Below, piece after piece: positions 34,101 to 46,300 of a stretch of DNA of 64,000 nucleotides; within the stretch, counting starts at the first letter, position 1; every line of letters begins with the position of its first letter. The DNA is from Micromussa lordhowensis (lineage: Eukaryota; Cnidaria; Anthozoa; Scleractinia; Lobophylliidae), in contig OZ026600.1 of assembly GCA_964020085.1 (NCBI GenBank), positions 28,225,579-28,289,578 of the forward strand, in the 5' to 3' direction. Under the pieces are notes generated by a model. It had not been told where the DNA came from. It worked only from the letters and a program-made list of their open reading frames with translations, and searched no databases. The position numbers and the translations under genes are program-made.

Positions 34101-37100
34101 TAGATAATCCGCTACTAGTTCGTATTTAACGAATTAACCTTTGAGCTGATTCCCGACAAAAAAAATTGAGTTTGAATGAAATACTTTGCTCCCCTACGTT
34201 CATCGCACTTGAGTGTTTTAAAAGAAGGTAAGAAGAGTTCAGCTTTTATTTGGCAAAAAGCGTCCGAGAAGTCATATTTGAATGATAGTCTGAAACCAGA
34301 ACATCACTGCAAGATGGAACACATTTTCCATGAAGAATAAATATTCTCATTCTGGGGACTAACAAAACCTTTAATTTCATTGCTAAGTTGATTTTTACAA
34401 GTACAACATGTATCTGGTACCCTTTGGTGGCATATTAAACTCGTTTGTGCTGTCCATGGCTATTCCCCAAAATCCGAACCTTAGTGCGATAAGGTAAGAA
34501 TATTGATAAGCATTTAAATTAAATTTCACGTCAACGACAGCATACCTTGTTTTTGTCTCTCTTGTCGGCCCTCCTCGCGAAGATTAACACAATGAAGTAA
34601 AGTAGAAAAGCACATGCAATTGTGACAAGTACTGAAATGTTGCCTGTTTCACCAAGCCGCGTAAACTCAGTAAAAACCTTGTCAAAATCAATGGGATTTG
34701 GTGCTTGAATGAAGTTTCCTCCAAATGAAGTCAAATGATTGCACAGACATTTAAGATGGGTGGTGTTTGAGCTTGGGTCAACCTATGGAAGAAGTCAGTA
34801 TCGATTTATAATTGCTGACAAAAATGAAGAGAAACGTTACTACTGTTTTGTTCGCCTTTATGCTCGTTTGTGATCTTAACCTGCGTTCTCACCTACGCAG
34901 AGTAAACATGCTTAGATTTATGTTCATCTAACAATTTAGAACTGAATAGTCACAAGTGAACTAAAAGGGCAAATGAAATCAATGTCAACTGGTAATTTTG
35001 TAGTAAGAACGGTTAGGTTCGGCGGCCCATGAGTAGCGAGGGTGTCCTTCAAGCCCCTAGGTTAACATGCTTCATCTGATGATGGCAAACAGCCGAAAAC
35101 GTTTGGTTCAAACATTTGTAATTTTTCAATTTTCTAGCCTTGTATTTGGAATATGCTTCATCTGAGTTACAACGAAACGTCCTCGTTAAGTATTTTCAAT
35201 CACGAACAAAATAAACATGTCTTGATCAAATGTGTACATCTTTTGGTTTCAGGCACATGTTTTTCCTATTTCGTCACCTTTTGCAAGGACCATATTCACT
35301 GATCTATGGAAAATTGTCCCAATTCCTGTGTCTTTTCAGCATAGAACGTTTGTGGAATTCTGAATTCAAAGCGTATAGGAAGAGGAATCATGCAGATATA
35401 AAATTAAATCTTTGGATTCCAACAATCAAGCAAACAATGGCTGTTTTGTACTCTCGTGACTGACTACCAAAATGTGGTGGATAGCCACGTTTTAGGGCAA
35501 ACGTGACCAAGGTAAACTTCGCTTTCAACTTCCTAAAGGGTTCCTTAACTTACAAATCCAACAACTTTAAAGGGGATAATTTGGTTTTATTAATTGGGTT
35601 GAATAATGTGAATTGGCCACCGTAAAGAGATTCGGAGGCTGACGTTTCGAGGGTTAGCACTTCGTCGGAGCGAATCAAGGAATTGTGGGTTGTGTGTGGT
35701 TTATATACAGAAATATGGAGCTACGCTATTGGTTGGTGCCTGGCAACGTGAAAAACAACAGAATGAATTAGTTGAATGAAAAGCGTTCGTTGATACGGTG
35801 AGGATTAAGAGTGCCGATTTGAAAAATAAATTGTTGTTCAAGAGTTTTGCGGCTTTCTGTGCTTCCTTGATGTAGGGAGAGGCCGCAGACTGCCATATGT
35901 TGCTTAGAATGATTCGGCAGATTAAAGTGTCTAGCGACCGGTTTAGAAGCGTCTTTATAGTCTTTCTCTACGTCGCGAAGGTGTTCTCGGAATCGGTCGC
36001 CTCGTCGTCTACCTGTTTCGCCGATATATAACTTTTTACAAAGAGTGCAAGTTGTACAGTAGATGACATTGGCCGAGGTACATGAAAAATGATCTGTGAC
36101 TGCTAACTAAAAAGTTACCTATGTTTTTGTCGCGTTTGAATGAAATTAATAGCTGTTGCGAAAAGATTCTACCAGCATCGGGATCATTTTGAAGTCGAAT
36201 TTAAAGTTTATGAGAATGATGGATTTTACTGCGTGGTTGTGATGGTGAAATGTGAGGGTGAATGGTAGCGACGGTAGAGCTCAGGTTTAGGGCCGTTGTA
36301 TTGATGAAAAAATTTGTGTTCAATGTAGCCTACGAAAATATTGGCGTAGCTGGGTCCTATTTTGGTACCCATGGCCACACCATTGATTTGTTTATAATAA
36401 CTGGTAGAATGAAAAACAATTTAGTGTTAAAACTAGTTCAGCCAGGCGGAGCAGTGTTCCGAGCTTGGTTCCTTAACAGTGCGTAAATCAAAAAAATGTT
36501 TGAGGGCTAGAAGACCTTCGCCATAAAGGATGACGGTGTAAAGGGATGTAATGTCCATAGTAAAAATTAGTGCGTCTTGACTGTCTTTAACGTATGACGG
36601 TAAAGATCTGACGATAGGTGCCATAATTTTGTCAAAATCGCTAGAAATGAGTTCGGTAGGGCAATTACACGCAGAGATGATAGGTCGGCCTGGGTTGTTA
36701 GGTTTGTTTAATTTTAGGTAAAAAGTAAATACATGAAGTTCTAGGAGTGGTGATGATGAGATTAGTAGCAGTAGCCGACAATTCTTGTTTTAGTATAAGT
36801 TCGTTAATAGTGCTCTTGACAATTTGTTCGTTAGTGGTAGTGAGATCTTTATCAACTTTAGCATAAAAAGAGGTGTCGGAAAGCTACCGCAAAGCTTCTT
36901 TTTGGTAGAGATCGGCCCGCCAAACAACCAAAGCGCCGCCTTTGTCTGCCGCTTTGACAATTATGTATCTTCGCTTACTTAGATTTTTTAGCCTCGCCCT
37001 CTCTTCCGAAGAAAGGTTGGAAAAAATCGCTACCAGTTATTATAAACAAATCAATGGTGTGGCCATGGGTACCAAAATGGGACCCAGCTACGCCAATCTT

Positions 37101-40100
37101 TTTGTAAACTACATTGAACACCAATTTTTTCATCAATAAAACAGCCCTAAACCTGAGCTCTACCGTCGCTACATTGACGATTGTGTCGGCACCATTTCCT
37201 CTACCAGAGAGGAACTCAATCAATTTATAACTGCTGTTAATTCATTTCATCCGGCTCTTAAATATACCTGGAAAATTTCCAATACTTCCCTAGCATTTCT
37301 AGGTATTAAAGTTTCTGTCGAAGGCAACGGTTTATGCACCAGTGTGCACTACAAACCCATAGATTCTCATAGTTATTTGTTGTATTCATATTCACATCCA
37401 TCACACGTCAAGAATTCCATTCCTTATTCTCAGTTTCTTAAGGCTGGTTTTTACTAGCGACGGAGTCGGAGTCGGAGTCGTAATCAGAAGCGTAGAGTGA
37501 TACGATCAAGTGAAAATCAAACCGACGGAGTCGGAAGCAGATCACTGATTCCGCTTATGACTCCGTCGCTTACGATCAAGTGAAAACTGAATTGTCGGAG
37601 TCGGAAGCGGAAGCGGAAGAATAAACCAATCACAACGCTCGATTCCGGGCCTTGTGATTTGTTGGTTCTTCCGCTTCTGCTTCCGACTCCGACAGTCCAG
37701 TTTTCACTAGATCATAAGCGACGGAGTCGTAAACGGAATCGGAAGAAATGGAAACGTTCTGATTCTTCCGACTCCGATTCCGTCGAGCTTATGACTCCGC
37801 TTACGACTCCGATTTTCGGTTTTCACTAGGTCATAAGCACTCTTATGACTCCGACTACGACTCCGACTCCGACTCCGTCGCTAGTGAAAACCAGCCTTTA
37901 GACTTCGTCGCCTTTGCAGTGAGGACATCATCGCGCCCAACAAATTGATCGGCAGTCAGCACTACAAACGTCTCAGAAGGAGAATAATAATAGAATTCCA
38001 TTTGGTGGTTTTGACCTTGTCAAAGCGTGTAATTAGGAACACACCCCCTTTTGTTTGCGGTCTTGTCAAGTCTTTAGGCAGTGTCAAGTTTCTACTGGGT
38101 CAACTTGATCTCCTGATGTTCCAAAGGTCATTTGCGGTCTCTCGTTGTTCGTTTGAGCATCTCGTGTGCTTGTCTCTTCACATTCTTCCACCGCGTCCTT
38201 TAATCATGCCTCTAACCACCAGGCAATCTACTGCGAAATCCAAATCTTCCTCGGAATTTCTCTTTCCAGAAGACATCGAAAATCTGACAGCGTTTTTAGA
38301 AGAGCAAGAACATTCCGAGCCTTCAGGCGCTAAGCCAAAGAAATCCTCCACCAAGTCTAAGAAGAAGGACAAAGCGCCATCGCCCCCATCCCAGCCAGAC
38401 CAGTCCGCATCGGTGGAAAATCTCATTCTTCTGGAAACTCTACGCAAAGAGAACCTAGCCACGGAACTAAAGATCGCGGAAGCCAAACTGGAGCTCACAA
38501 AATTGTCCACAAACTCTTCGCTGGTCGCCCCACCCTCCGTTTCGCCTTTTAAGTTGGAAAGAGTGATTGCGCCGTGTTCAACGCCAGCCGCTCCTGTGCA
38601 ACAGTTCACCACGCTGGATCAGCTTCGCACCAAGAAGAAAACTAGCACTTCTCTTCCTAACAATTACCTCTTTTCTGCTAAAGGTACGGTCGATTATGAC
38701 AAACTTGATCTTGCAGAGTTTGTTAGTGGGTTCTTGGAATTTTGCAAGGAGCAGCCAGAGTCCTCTAAACCTTCGCTGTTGGCCCATTTGCAGCTGTTAA
38801 TGGACCGCGCGATCACGTATTCATGGTCCAGTGTCCGGAATTTTCATTTTTCAGTCCACAATGCCATTGAGCAGGGCAGACTAGCCTGGTCCCGTTCGGA
38901 CGCGATTCGTGATCGTGCTCAGACTTTCTTCACACACCAGGATCTGAGATCTAATGCTACCATCCCGTCTCGTCCAAATGGAAATTCCCAAGTTCGTTCT
39001 CGTGCCAAGGACAATTATTGCAAGGAGTGGAATTACTCCGGAAAATGTAATTGCAACGTCAGTGATGCCTCATACAAGCTCGTGCATCGTTGCCGTGTTT
39101 GTGATTCTCCTGAACACGCTATGCTCAATTGTGCCAAGCGGAAATATCCCATTCCTTCTCACCAGCCGTCAACTCCTTCAGCAGAACAATCTTCATGACT
39201 ACAATCTTTAGTTCAGTTGTCCGACCAAGTTCGCGCGCGGGGCGCCCCTAACGCTTTCGGTGCCCAGCGCCCTGTACATTCTGGCTTTAACCTCGACGTT
39301 TGGTCTCACTATCTAGAGCATTATGAAGACAGAATCGTCGTGGATTTCTTGCGTTTTGGCTGGCCGATTAATTTCCGCTCTGATGTTTTGCCTCTTTCCA
39401 CTTTTCGTAACCATCCTTCAGCAATTTCTAATTCTGATTGTTTGACCTCATATATCGCAAAAGAACTTTCCTTTCAGTCAGTGATGGGCCCATTTCACTG
39501 CAATCCTTTTAATACCAACTGTGTCGTTTCACCGCTGATGTGCGTGCCCAAGCGTGACTCTACCGATCTGCGTATCGTCCACGATTTGAGTTTTCCGGAG
39601 GGTTCTTCTGTTAATGACAGTATCTCTAAAGATCATTATTTAGAGCAGTATTTTAAGTTGCGCCTTCCCGGCATAGATCGTCTGGTCGAATTTATCAATG
39701 ACAAGGGTCGCGGTTGTCACGTTTTCAAGAAAGATCTCCGGCGAGCTTATAGACAAATTCCCGTCGATCCTGCAGATTATCCTTTGCTGGGTATGTCCGT
39801 CGATGGCTCGCTATTCTTCCATACCTCACTACCGTTTGGCCTTCGCTCTGCAACTTTGATCTGCCAGCGAACCACTAAAAGCGTCGTTCACATCCTAACC
39901 AACGAGGGATTATCGGTCGATGTTTACATCGACGACTTCTACGGTGCGGAGTCCCCTGTTTGTTCTCAGCAGGCCTTCCAGCGTATGAACTCGTTTTTTA
40001 ATGATCTTGGCCTTTTGGCGTCCCCCGAAAAAGATGTCCCACCCTGTCATCATATGCTGTGCCTTGGTATTTGGATCAATACCTTGGACATGACTTTGTC

Positions 40101-42585
40101 AGTTCCCTCTTTTCGTGTTTCTGAATTGCACCAAGAGCTGCACAAATGGTTACACAAATCTTCGTTCACACGACGCGAACTCCAGCAGTTGCTTGGCAAA
40201 TTGTCCTTTGTGTCTGCTTGCGTGCGCCCTGGCCGGGCGTTCATGAGCCGTCTGTTAAACGCCCTCCGCGCTTGCTTCTCACGTCCCAAGAACGCCTCTT
40301 TCCCGCTCACTGTTGAGCTTCGTTCAGACCTCGACTGGTGGCTGTTCTTCCTCTCACAGTACAATGGCATTTCGGTTATTCCTTCCGATGTACTCATCTC
40401 CAATCCCGAACTGTTCGCGACTGACGCTTGCCTGTCCGGTTGCGGGGCGATTTGTTTCGGGGAGTTTTTCCACCGCGAATTTCCGGATTTCATTCTCTCA
40501 CAAGATCTTCACATCAATGAACTGGAACTCCTTACTGTTGTGATCACCATGAAATTGTGGTCACGCAAGCTTGAGGGCCTCAAAGTAGAGCTGCTTTCGG
40601 ACAATTCTACCTGCGTCTCAGTCATCAATTCGCAGTATTCCACTAATCTTTTCATGCAGCAATGCCTAAGAGAACTCTGGCTGCTCCTTGCCTTGTTTAA
40701 CATCCAGCTGGTTGTTCGTCATGTTCGTGGGTGTGATAATTGGCTCGCCGATTCATTGAGCAGATTTCACACTGGAGACTTCAGTGCTCAGTTCCATGCA
40801 TTATCCACCAGCCTGCACTTGTCAGAGTGCCCTGTACCAGACAGTTTGTTCCATTTCACCGTTACATAATATTTTTCGTTTATTACGTTGCAGAAAACTC
40901 AGAGTCTTTACTGGAATACGCCTTCCAGATTCAGTCGCAGGCATTTCAAGAGTCTACGAAGAGGAACATGAGAACTCAGTTGAACGCATATATCTTATTT
41001 TGTGAATATTATAACTTCGTTCCGTTTCCGGTCTCGAAACCATCATTTTTAGCCTATTTAACTTTTCTTTCGCGTTCATTATCCTGTTACCGTTCAGTTA
41101 TTAATTACATCAATATTTTGAAGCATATCAATAGCTCACTGGGTGCCGATTTTTCTTTCATGCATGACTATGATGCCTTTCTCACCCTTCGGGCGCTCCG
41201 CCGTATCATGAGTGATTCTGTTCGTATCACTCATCCAGTCACTGTTGACATGCTTCTCAATTGTTTTCATTTTTTCGATAGGGCAAATTCATTGCACGTT
41301 TGCATGCATGCCGCCTTTTTAGTGGCTTTTTTTTCGTTTCTTCGAATTTCCAACTTAGTTCCTTATAAGTCGTCCGATTTGGGTTCTTCTAAGGCTTATT
41401 TTTTAACACGTTCGGACGTCTCGTTCTCCGCCGCTGGCGCGGTTTTAAGAGTTTATAGGACTAAGACCATTCAATTCCATCAGCGCGTGTTAGAAATTCC
41501 GTTACCGCTCATTCCTAATTCTATTTTGTGCCCAGTTTCTGCGCTTAAAAATTATTTTTCGTTAGTTCCCGCACCCTTAGATTCGCCCCTGTTTATGGTA
41601 TCTGAAGGTAGTGGCATTAAGCCTGTTCTCGCTTCTCATTTTAATCGTTTCTTCAAAGCATGCGTGCACGCTGCGGGTTTTGATCCCCAGCATTTTTCGT
41701 CTCGCAGTTTTCGTCAAGGGGGCGCTACATTTGCATTTAATTGCGGTGCGCCTTCTGAATTTATAAAAGCACAAGGCGACTGGCAAAGTGACGCTTATTT
41801 AATTTACCTCAAGCTGTCTACGCAGAAGAAACTTGACATCCTGCGCTCTATTTCCACTCGTCTTTCCCATATCACTTTATAACTTTTATCATTTTTTTTT
41901 TCTTCTCTTTTTCCCATGGGTTTGGGGTTATCTTATTGTTTTTTTCTCTCGTGCTTGTTTTCAATAAACTCAGTGTTGCCCCAAACTCTTTCAGTGTGTT
42001 TTCTCTTTGTGTTCTCTAATTTGGTGGTTTTGACCTTGTCAAAGCGTGTAATTAGGAACACACCCCCTTTTGTTTGCGGTCTTGTCAAGTCTTTAGGCAG
42101 TGTCAAGTTTCTACTGGGTCAACTTGATCTCCTGATGTTCCAAAGGTCATTTGCGGTCTCTCGTTGTTCGTTTGACCCACCCATCCCCCCCGGGGGTTAT
42201 CTTATTGTTTTTTTCTCTCGTGCTTGTTTTCAATAAACTCAGTGTTGCCCCAAACTCTTTCAGTGTGTTTTCTCTTTGTGTTCTCTAATTCATCCTCACA
42301 TTTCACCCTCACAACCACGCAGTAAAATCCAGCATTCTCAAAAACTTTAAATTACTTCAAAATGATCCCGATACTGGTAGAATCTTTTCGCAACAGCCAT
42401 TTATTTCATTCAAACGCGACAAAAACATAGGTAACTTTTTAGTTAGCAGTGCATTCAAAACGAGTGAACAACCTGGAACTTTTAAATGCGCACGCGCACA
42501 ATGTAAAGCATGTCCTTTCATTTACAACGTTGAGAAATTGTCGGGACCCAAGCGATCAATTATGATCACATGAATAAAGGGGGCA

Positions 42586-42622
<37 letters not shown>

Positions 42623-43281
42623 TATTACGAGATAATTTGGTTTTATCAACTGGGTTGATAATGTGAATTGTCCACCGTAAAGAGATTCGGAAGCTGACGT
42701 TTCGAGCGTTAGCCCTTCGTCGGAGCGAATATTAAGATCATTAAGATCACAGATCATTTTACCTGTACCTCAGCCAATGTCATCTACTGTATAACTTGCA
42801 CTCTTTGCAAAAAGTTATATATCGGCGAAACAGGTAGACGACGAGGCGACCGATTCCGAGAACACTTTCGCGACGTAGAGAAAGGCGATAAAGACGCTTC
42901 TAAACCGGTCGCTAGACACTTTAATCTGCCGAATCATTCTAAGCAACATATGGCAGTCTGCGGCCTCTCCCTACATCAAGGAAGCACAGAAAGCCGCAAA
43001 ACTCTTGAACAACAATTTATTTTTCAAATCGGCACTCTTAATCCTCACCGTATCAACGAACGCTTTTCATTCAACTAATTAATACTGTTGTTTTTCACGT
43101 TGCCAGGCACCAACCAATAGCGTAGCTCCATATTTCTGTATATAAACCACACACAACCCACAATTCCTTGATTCGCTCCGACGAAGGGCTAACCCTCGAA
43201 ACGTCAGCTTCCGAATCTCTTTACGGTGGCCAATTCACATTTTCAAGCCAGTTAATAAAACCAAATTATCTTGTAATACTC

Positions 43282-43316
<35 letters not shown>

Positions 43317-46300
43317 TGCCCCCTTTAACTTTAAAATTAGTTACCTTGCAGCCGTCCGAGGACCACTCCTCTTCATCTTCAGACCAATACAAACAACTTG
43401 ACTGGCTAATGCTGACGGTGTAGTTGACATCTGTTAAGGGATCATACTGGGGAACAACTGTTTTAGTAACTCCTTTTGGTGGCGGATCCTTGAAGCCAAC
43501 ACATGACCGTCTTTCACGGCCATGACCTATACACTCCGATCTTCTTTTTCTGGAATGTTCGATGGCACTTTTAGCTCCTTTGAACAACAGACCAACATAA
43601 AGACGAGTTGGTTCGGAAGGCACCACTGTTAAAGAACTCTCTTCTAGAGCGCAGGATGTTTTGTTTAGTTTGTCATCTGTTCGGTTTTTACATGTTGACC
43701 TAACAGTAAAGTTGTGATCATAGCCCTCGATCGTAGGTCTTGCTCCAAATTTCAAAAACAATTGAATAGCTAGTCCTTGTTTTTGCGCTTCGATTTTGAT
43801 AGAAACGGGGACATCTGCTATTTCCGCGTAATAACTATGGTAGGACATCTTGTTTGGCTTTAGGAAGTAATGTTCAGTCCTGTTGCTGGTGTTTGATGGT
43901 GAACTCGAGATCGGAATTACTATCTCAATGTAACTATCAAGGTTTGATACATTGATCCTTTCCCCATTAGCGCTTTGAAGATCCAGACTAGTTACAGTTG
44001 ATTTGATCTTCTTGCCGCTTTTGTCCCAGGTGAAAGGATTGAAGTCAACAGCTTGCATCTGAAAAGGAAGCCCACAGAGTTATTCGAGTCAGAATCTTTT
44101 TTTATAGGCCGTTTATTGCGGGAAAGTGTGAGTAAGTTTAATGCAGACTCAAAGAACTAAGGACTTCTTTTGGATTAGGCTTTTAACATCTTTCGATGAA
44201 ATAAGACTAATATATTTTATTGTCTATATAGCTTTATGAAGATCCCGGCAACTCCACCTTTCAGCTTCCTGTTATCGCTGCGAATTACATTTTTTCGAGA
44301 TAGTGTGTTGCCATTAAGGTCGCTAACAGGAAGTTGCTGATGCGGCCCTGTAAGCAGTGCTTCCTCAACTCTTACGTGAAAAACGATGCCACAAAGAAGA
44401 ATAGAGCCCTTCGAGTAGTTTGTGTAATTGATACATTTTTAGTTGATGTAATGAATGACCAAGTTTCTTCTCTGCAAACAAAAGGCTTCCAGTAAATTTG
44501 CATCTTCTGTTTTGCCTGGTTCAAGCAGTCGTTGATGAATGACTGCGCTTTTATTCTCCACCGTTCGTTGCCACTTTTTTCACGTTATTTAATCAAAAAG
44601 CCTTTTGGAATTAAAGCTCTGGCCGACTGACTCCATCTTCCTTAGTTAATTTGAATTTTGCAGCACAAAAGCTAGCATTAGCATTTGTCTCGCAGCTCTC
44701 TGGCCTATCTGGACTACAACAAATAATTCTCAATCAGTTTACACAAGGTCGTGCCTTTTCCGGAGGCGTTACTCAGTGGAACAGTTTCCGGCGTATTATT
44801 ATACCGACTACATCTATACACTGTACACAAATAACCTTCTTTGAATAAAGGGACAGTGCTTTCCATTCGAAAAAGGTTTGGTTGGAATCACCTCTGCTTT
44901 CGCGACGATCGCGCGCGGTGCACATGAAAAAGAGGAAATGACAATCTTGTTTTCGCGCCAAAAATTTACGGTCTGATTAACATCCCTGCAAGTGGACCTT
45001 TCGTGACTCACTTCTCTCGCGCTTGCGACTTCGTTGCTCAAGGATTTCTCTCTCGCTTCGCTCGAGGGAGATAAATAAGCAAAGGATTAAGCAAAGGTCG
45101 ACTAGTTCAAGGTATTACTAGTATGGCAGACTAAGATTATTATGGGAAGATCCTCAACGCTAATAATAGTCTCCTCACCTTTGCATTAATATTTCCACCA
45201 CCCATATCTCCTACGTTGGCAGGTAGCTTAAATTTTGTTGCTCCGTTTTCCATACCGAGCCCCTTCACGTCGTCAGCGGTGACCTTCTTCAAAGATATTG
45301 CCAAATTGTTTGCTGTAATGACTAAATCTTCAGACGGAACTAAGCGGGTAAAGAATGCCTCGCTCATGTCATTCAATTTTTCCAAAGCCTTTTTTACGAA
45401 CTACAATAAGAAAAGAAGTAACATTTGTCGGCATAGTTTCTTCAAATGCAAGGTTCTGGTTCAGTTTAGTTTCAGTTTTAGCTCCCTTATTTCGCACTAG
45501 GCACAAAGTAACATATCAACAAAATAATTCTTCTAACACAGCTGTGTCAATATACCTGTTATACAATTGTGCAGACTACTAAAACTCTAACTTCATTAAA
45601 TTTGACTCCATTAATTATACCTGTGATGATTGGTTTTCATCTACAGCTGCGTTTTCTTGATCTGTGCCTGCTGCCGACTGAAGAACGTTCGTGAGGCATT
45701 CTGTAACACTCTTAGCTGTTTTCTCCAGTACAGGAGAAAATGGCTGTTCTAAATCATTAAGAGCATCCACTAGCAAATTTGCTGCCTTATCTGTCAGTTG
45801 CATTGTTAATTCCTAGAAATGAAATAGTGTAGTAAGTAAAGGTAAGGTAAAGTCTGAATACGTGCCAAGTGGCTCATCAGGCCGGAGCTTTACCGGTTTC
45901 AGTAACATTAAGCGACTAGGAGAATTTCTACTCCCCCTGGATGAGGTGCTAGACCATCGCAGGGTTACGCCCAGCATTAAATTCGCCGGTACGCATTTAT
46001 ACACATGGGTGGAGAGAAACTCATTCTACCGTTCTCTTTGGTAAACCTTTAATTAAAGAAAATCAGCTTTTGGAGTATTGCTTCGGCCATGTATAGTAAG
46101 GTATCTCACTACGGGTACACCTCACATCTGAAACCGTAACTAATACCGTAACTAAATAATATACATAAATAATATACATAAAAAACAACTGAACACTAGT
46201 TAGAGAGAAGAGAGATGGACAGATGGACTTGAAAGAGAGAGAGAAATAAAGACAGACAGACAGACAGACAGACAGACCAGCAGAGATACAGGCAGACAGA

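Larger units (their letters stand above)
38001..42289 (+). mobile_element. Ngaro-type (DIRS-order) retrotransposon, near complete
   Basis: 4.29 kb with split direct repeats A1 (38001-38156), three ORFs, then B1 (41924-42020), A2 (42020-42175) and B2 (42193-42289). A1/A2 and B1/B2 look identical by eye, so the insertion is recent. This A1-ORFs-B1-A2-B2 layout with a tyrosine recombinase in place of an integrase is diagnostic of the Ngaro group. It lies inside the plus-oriented PLE. Confidence 0.9.
37020..43325 (+). mobile_element. Penelope-like element, plus orientation, interrupted
   Basis: Partial RT ([39 protein letters not shown]) at 37030-37440 continues at 37899-38000, then at 42290-43075 with [18 protein letters not shown] of the GIY-YIG nuclease. 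It is split by a TA-flanked element at 37441 and the Ngaro element at 38001. Further stops (for example after FFHQ) and an inverted terminal block at 42575-42735 show it is dead. PLEs combine RT and GIY-YIG domains. Confidence 0.85.

Noticed and set aside
41916..42236. Open frame after the recombinase
   Set aside because: It covers the B1-A2 split repeats and has no domain.
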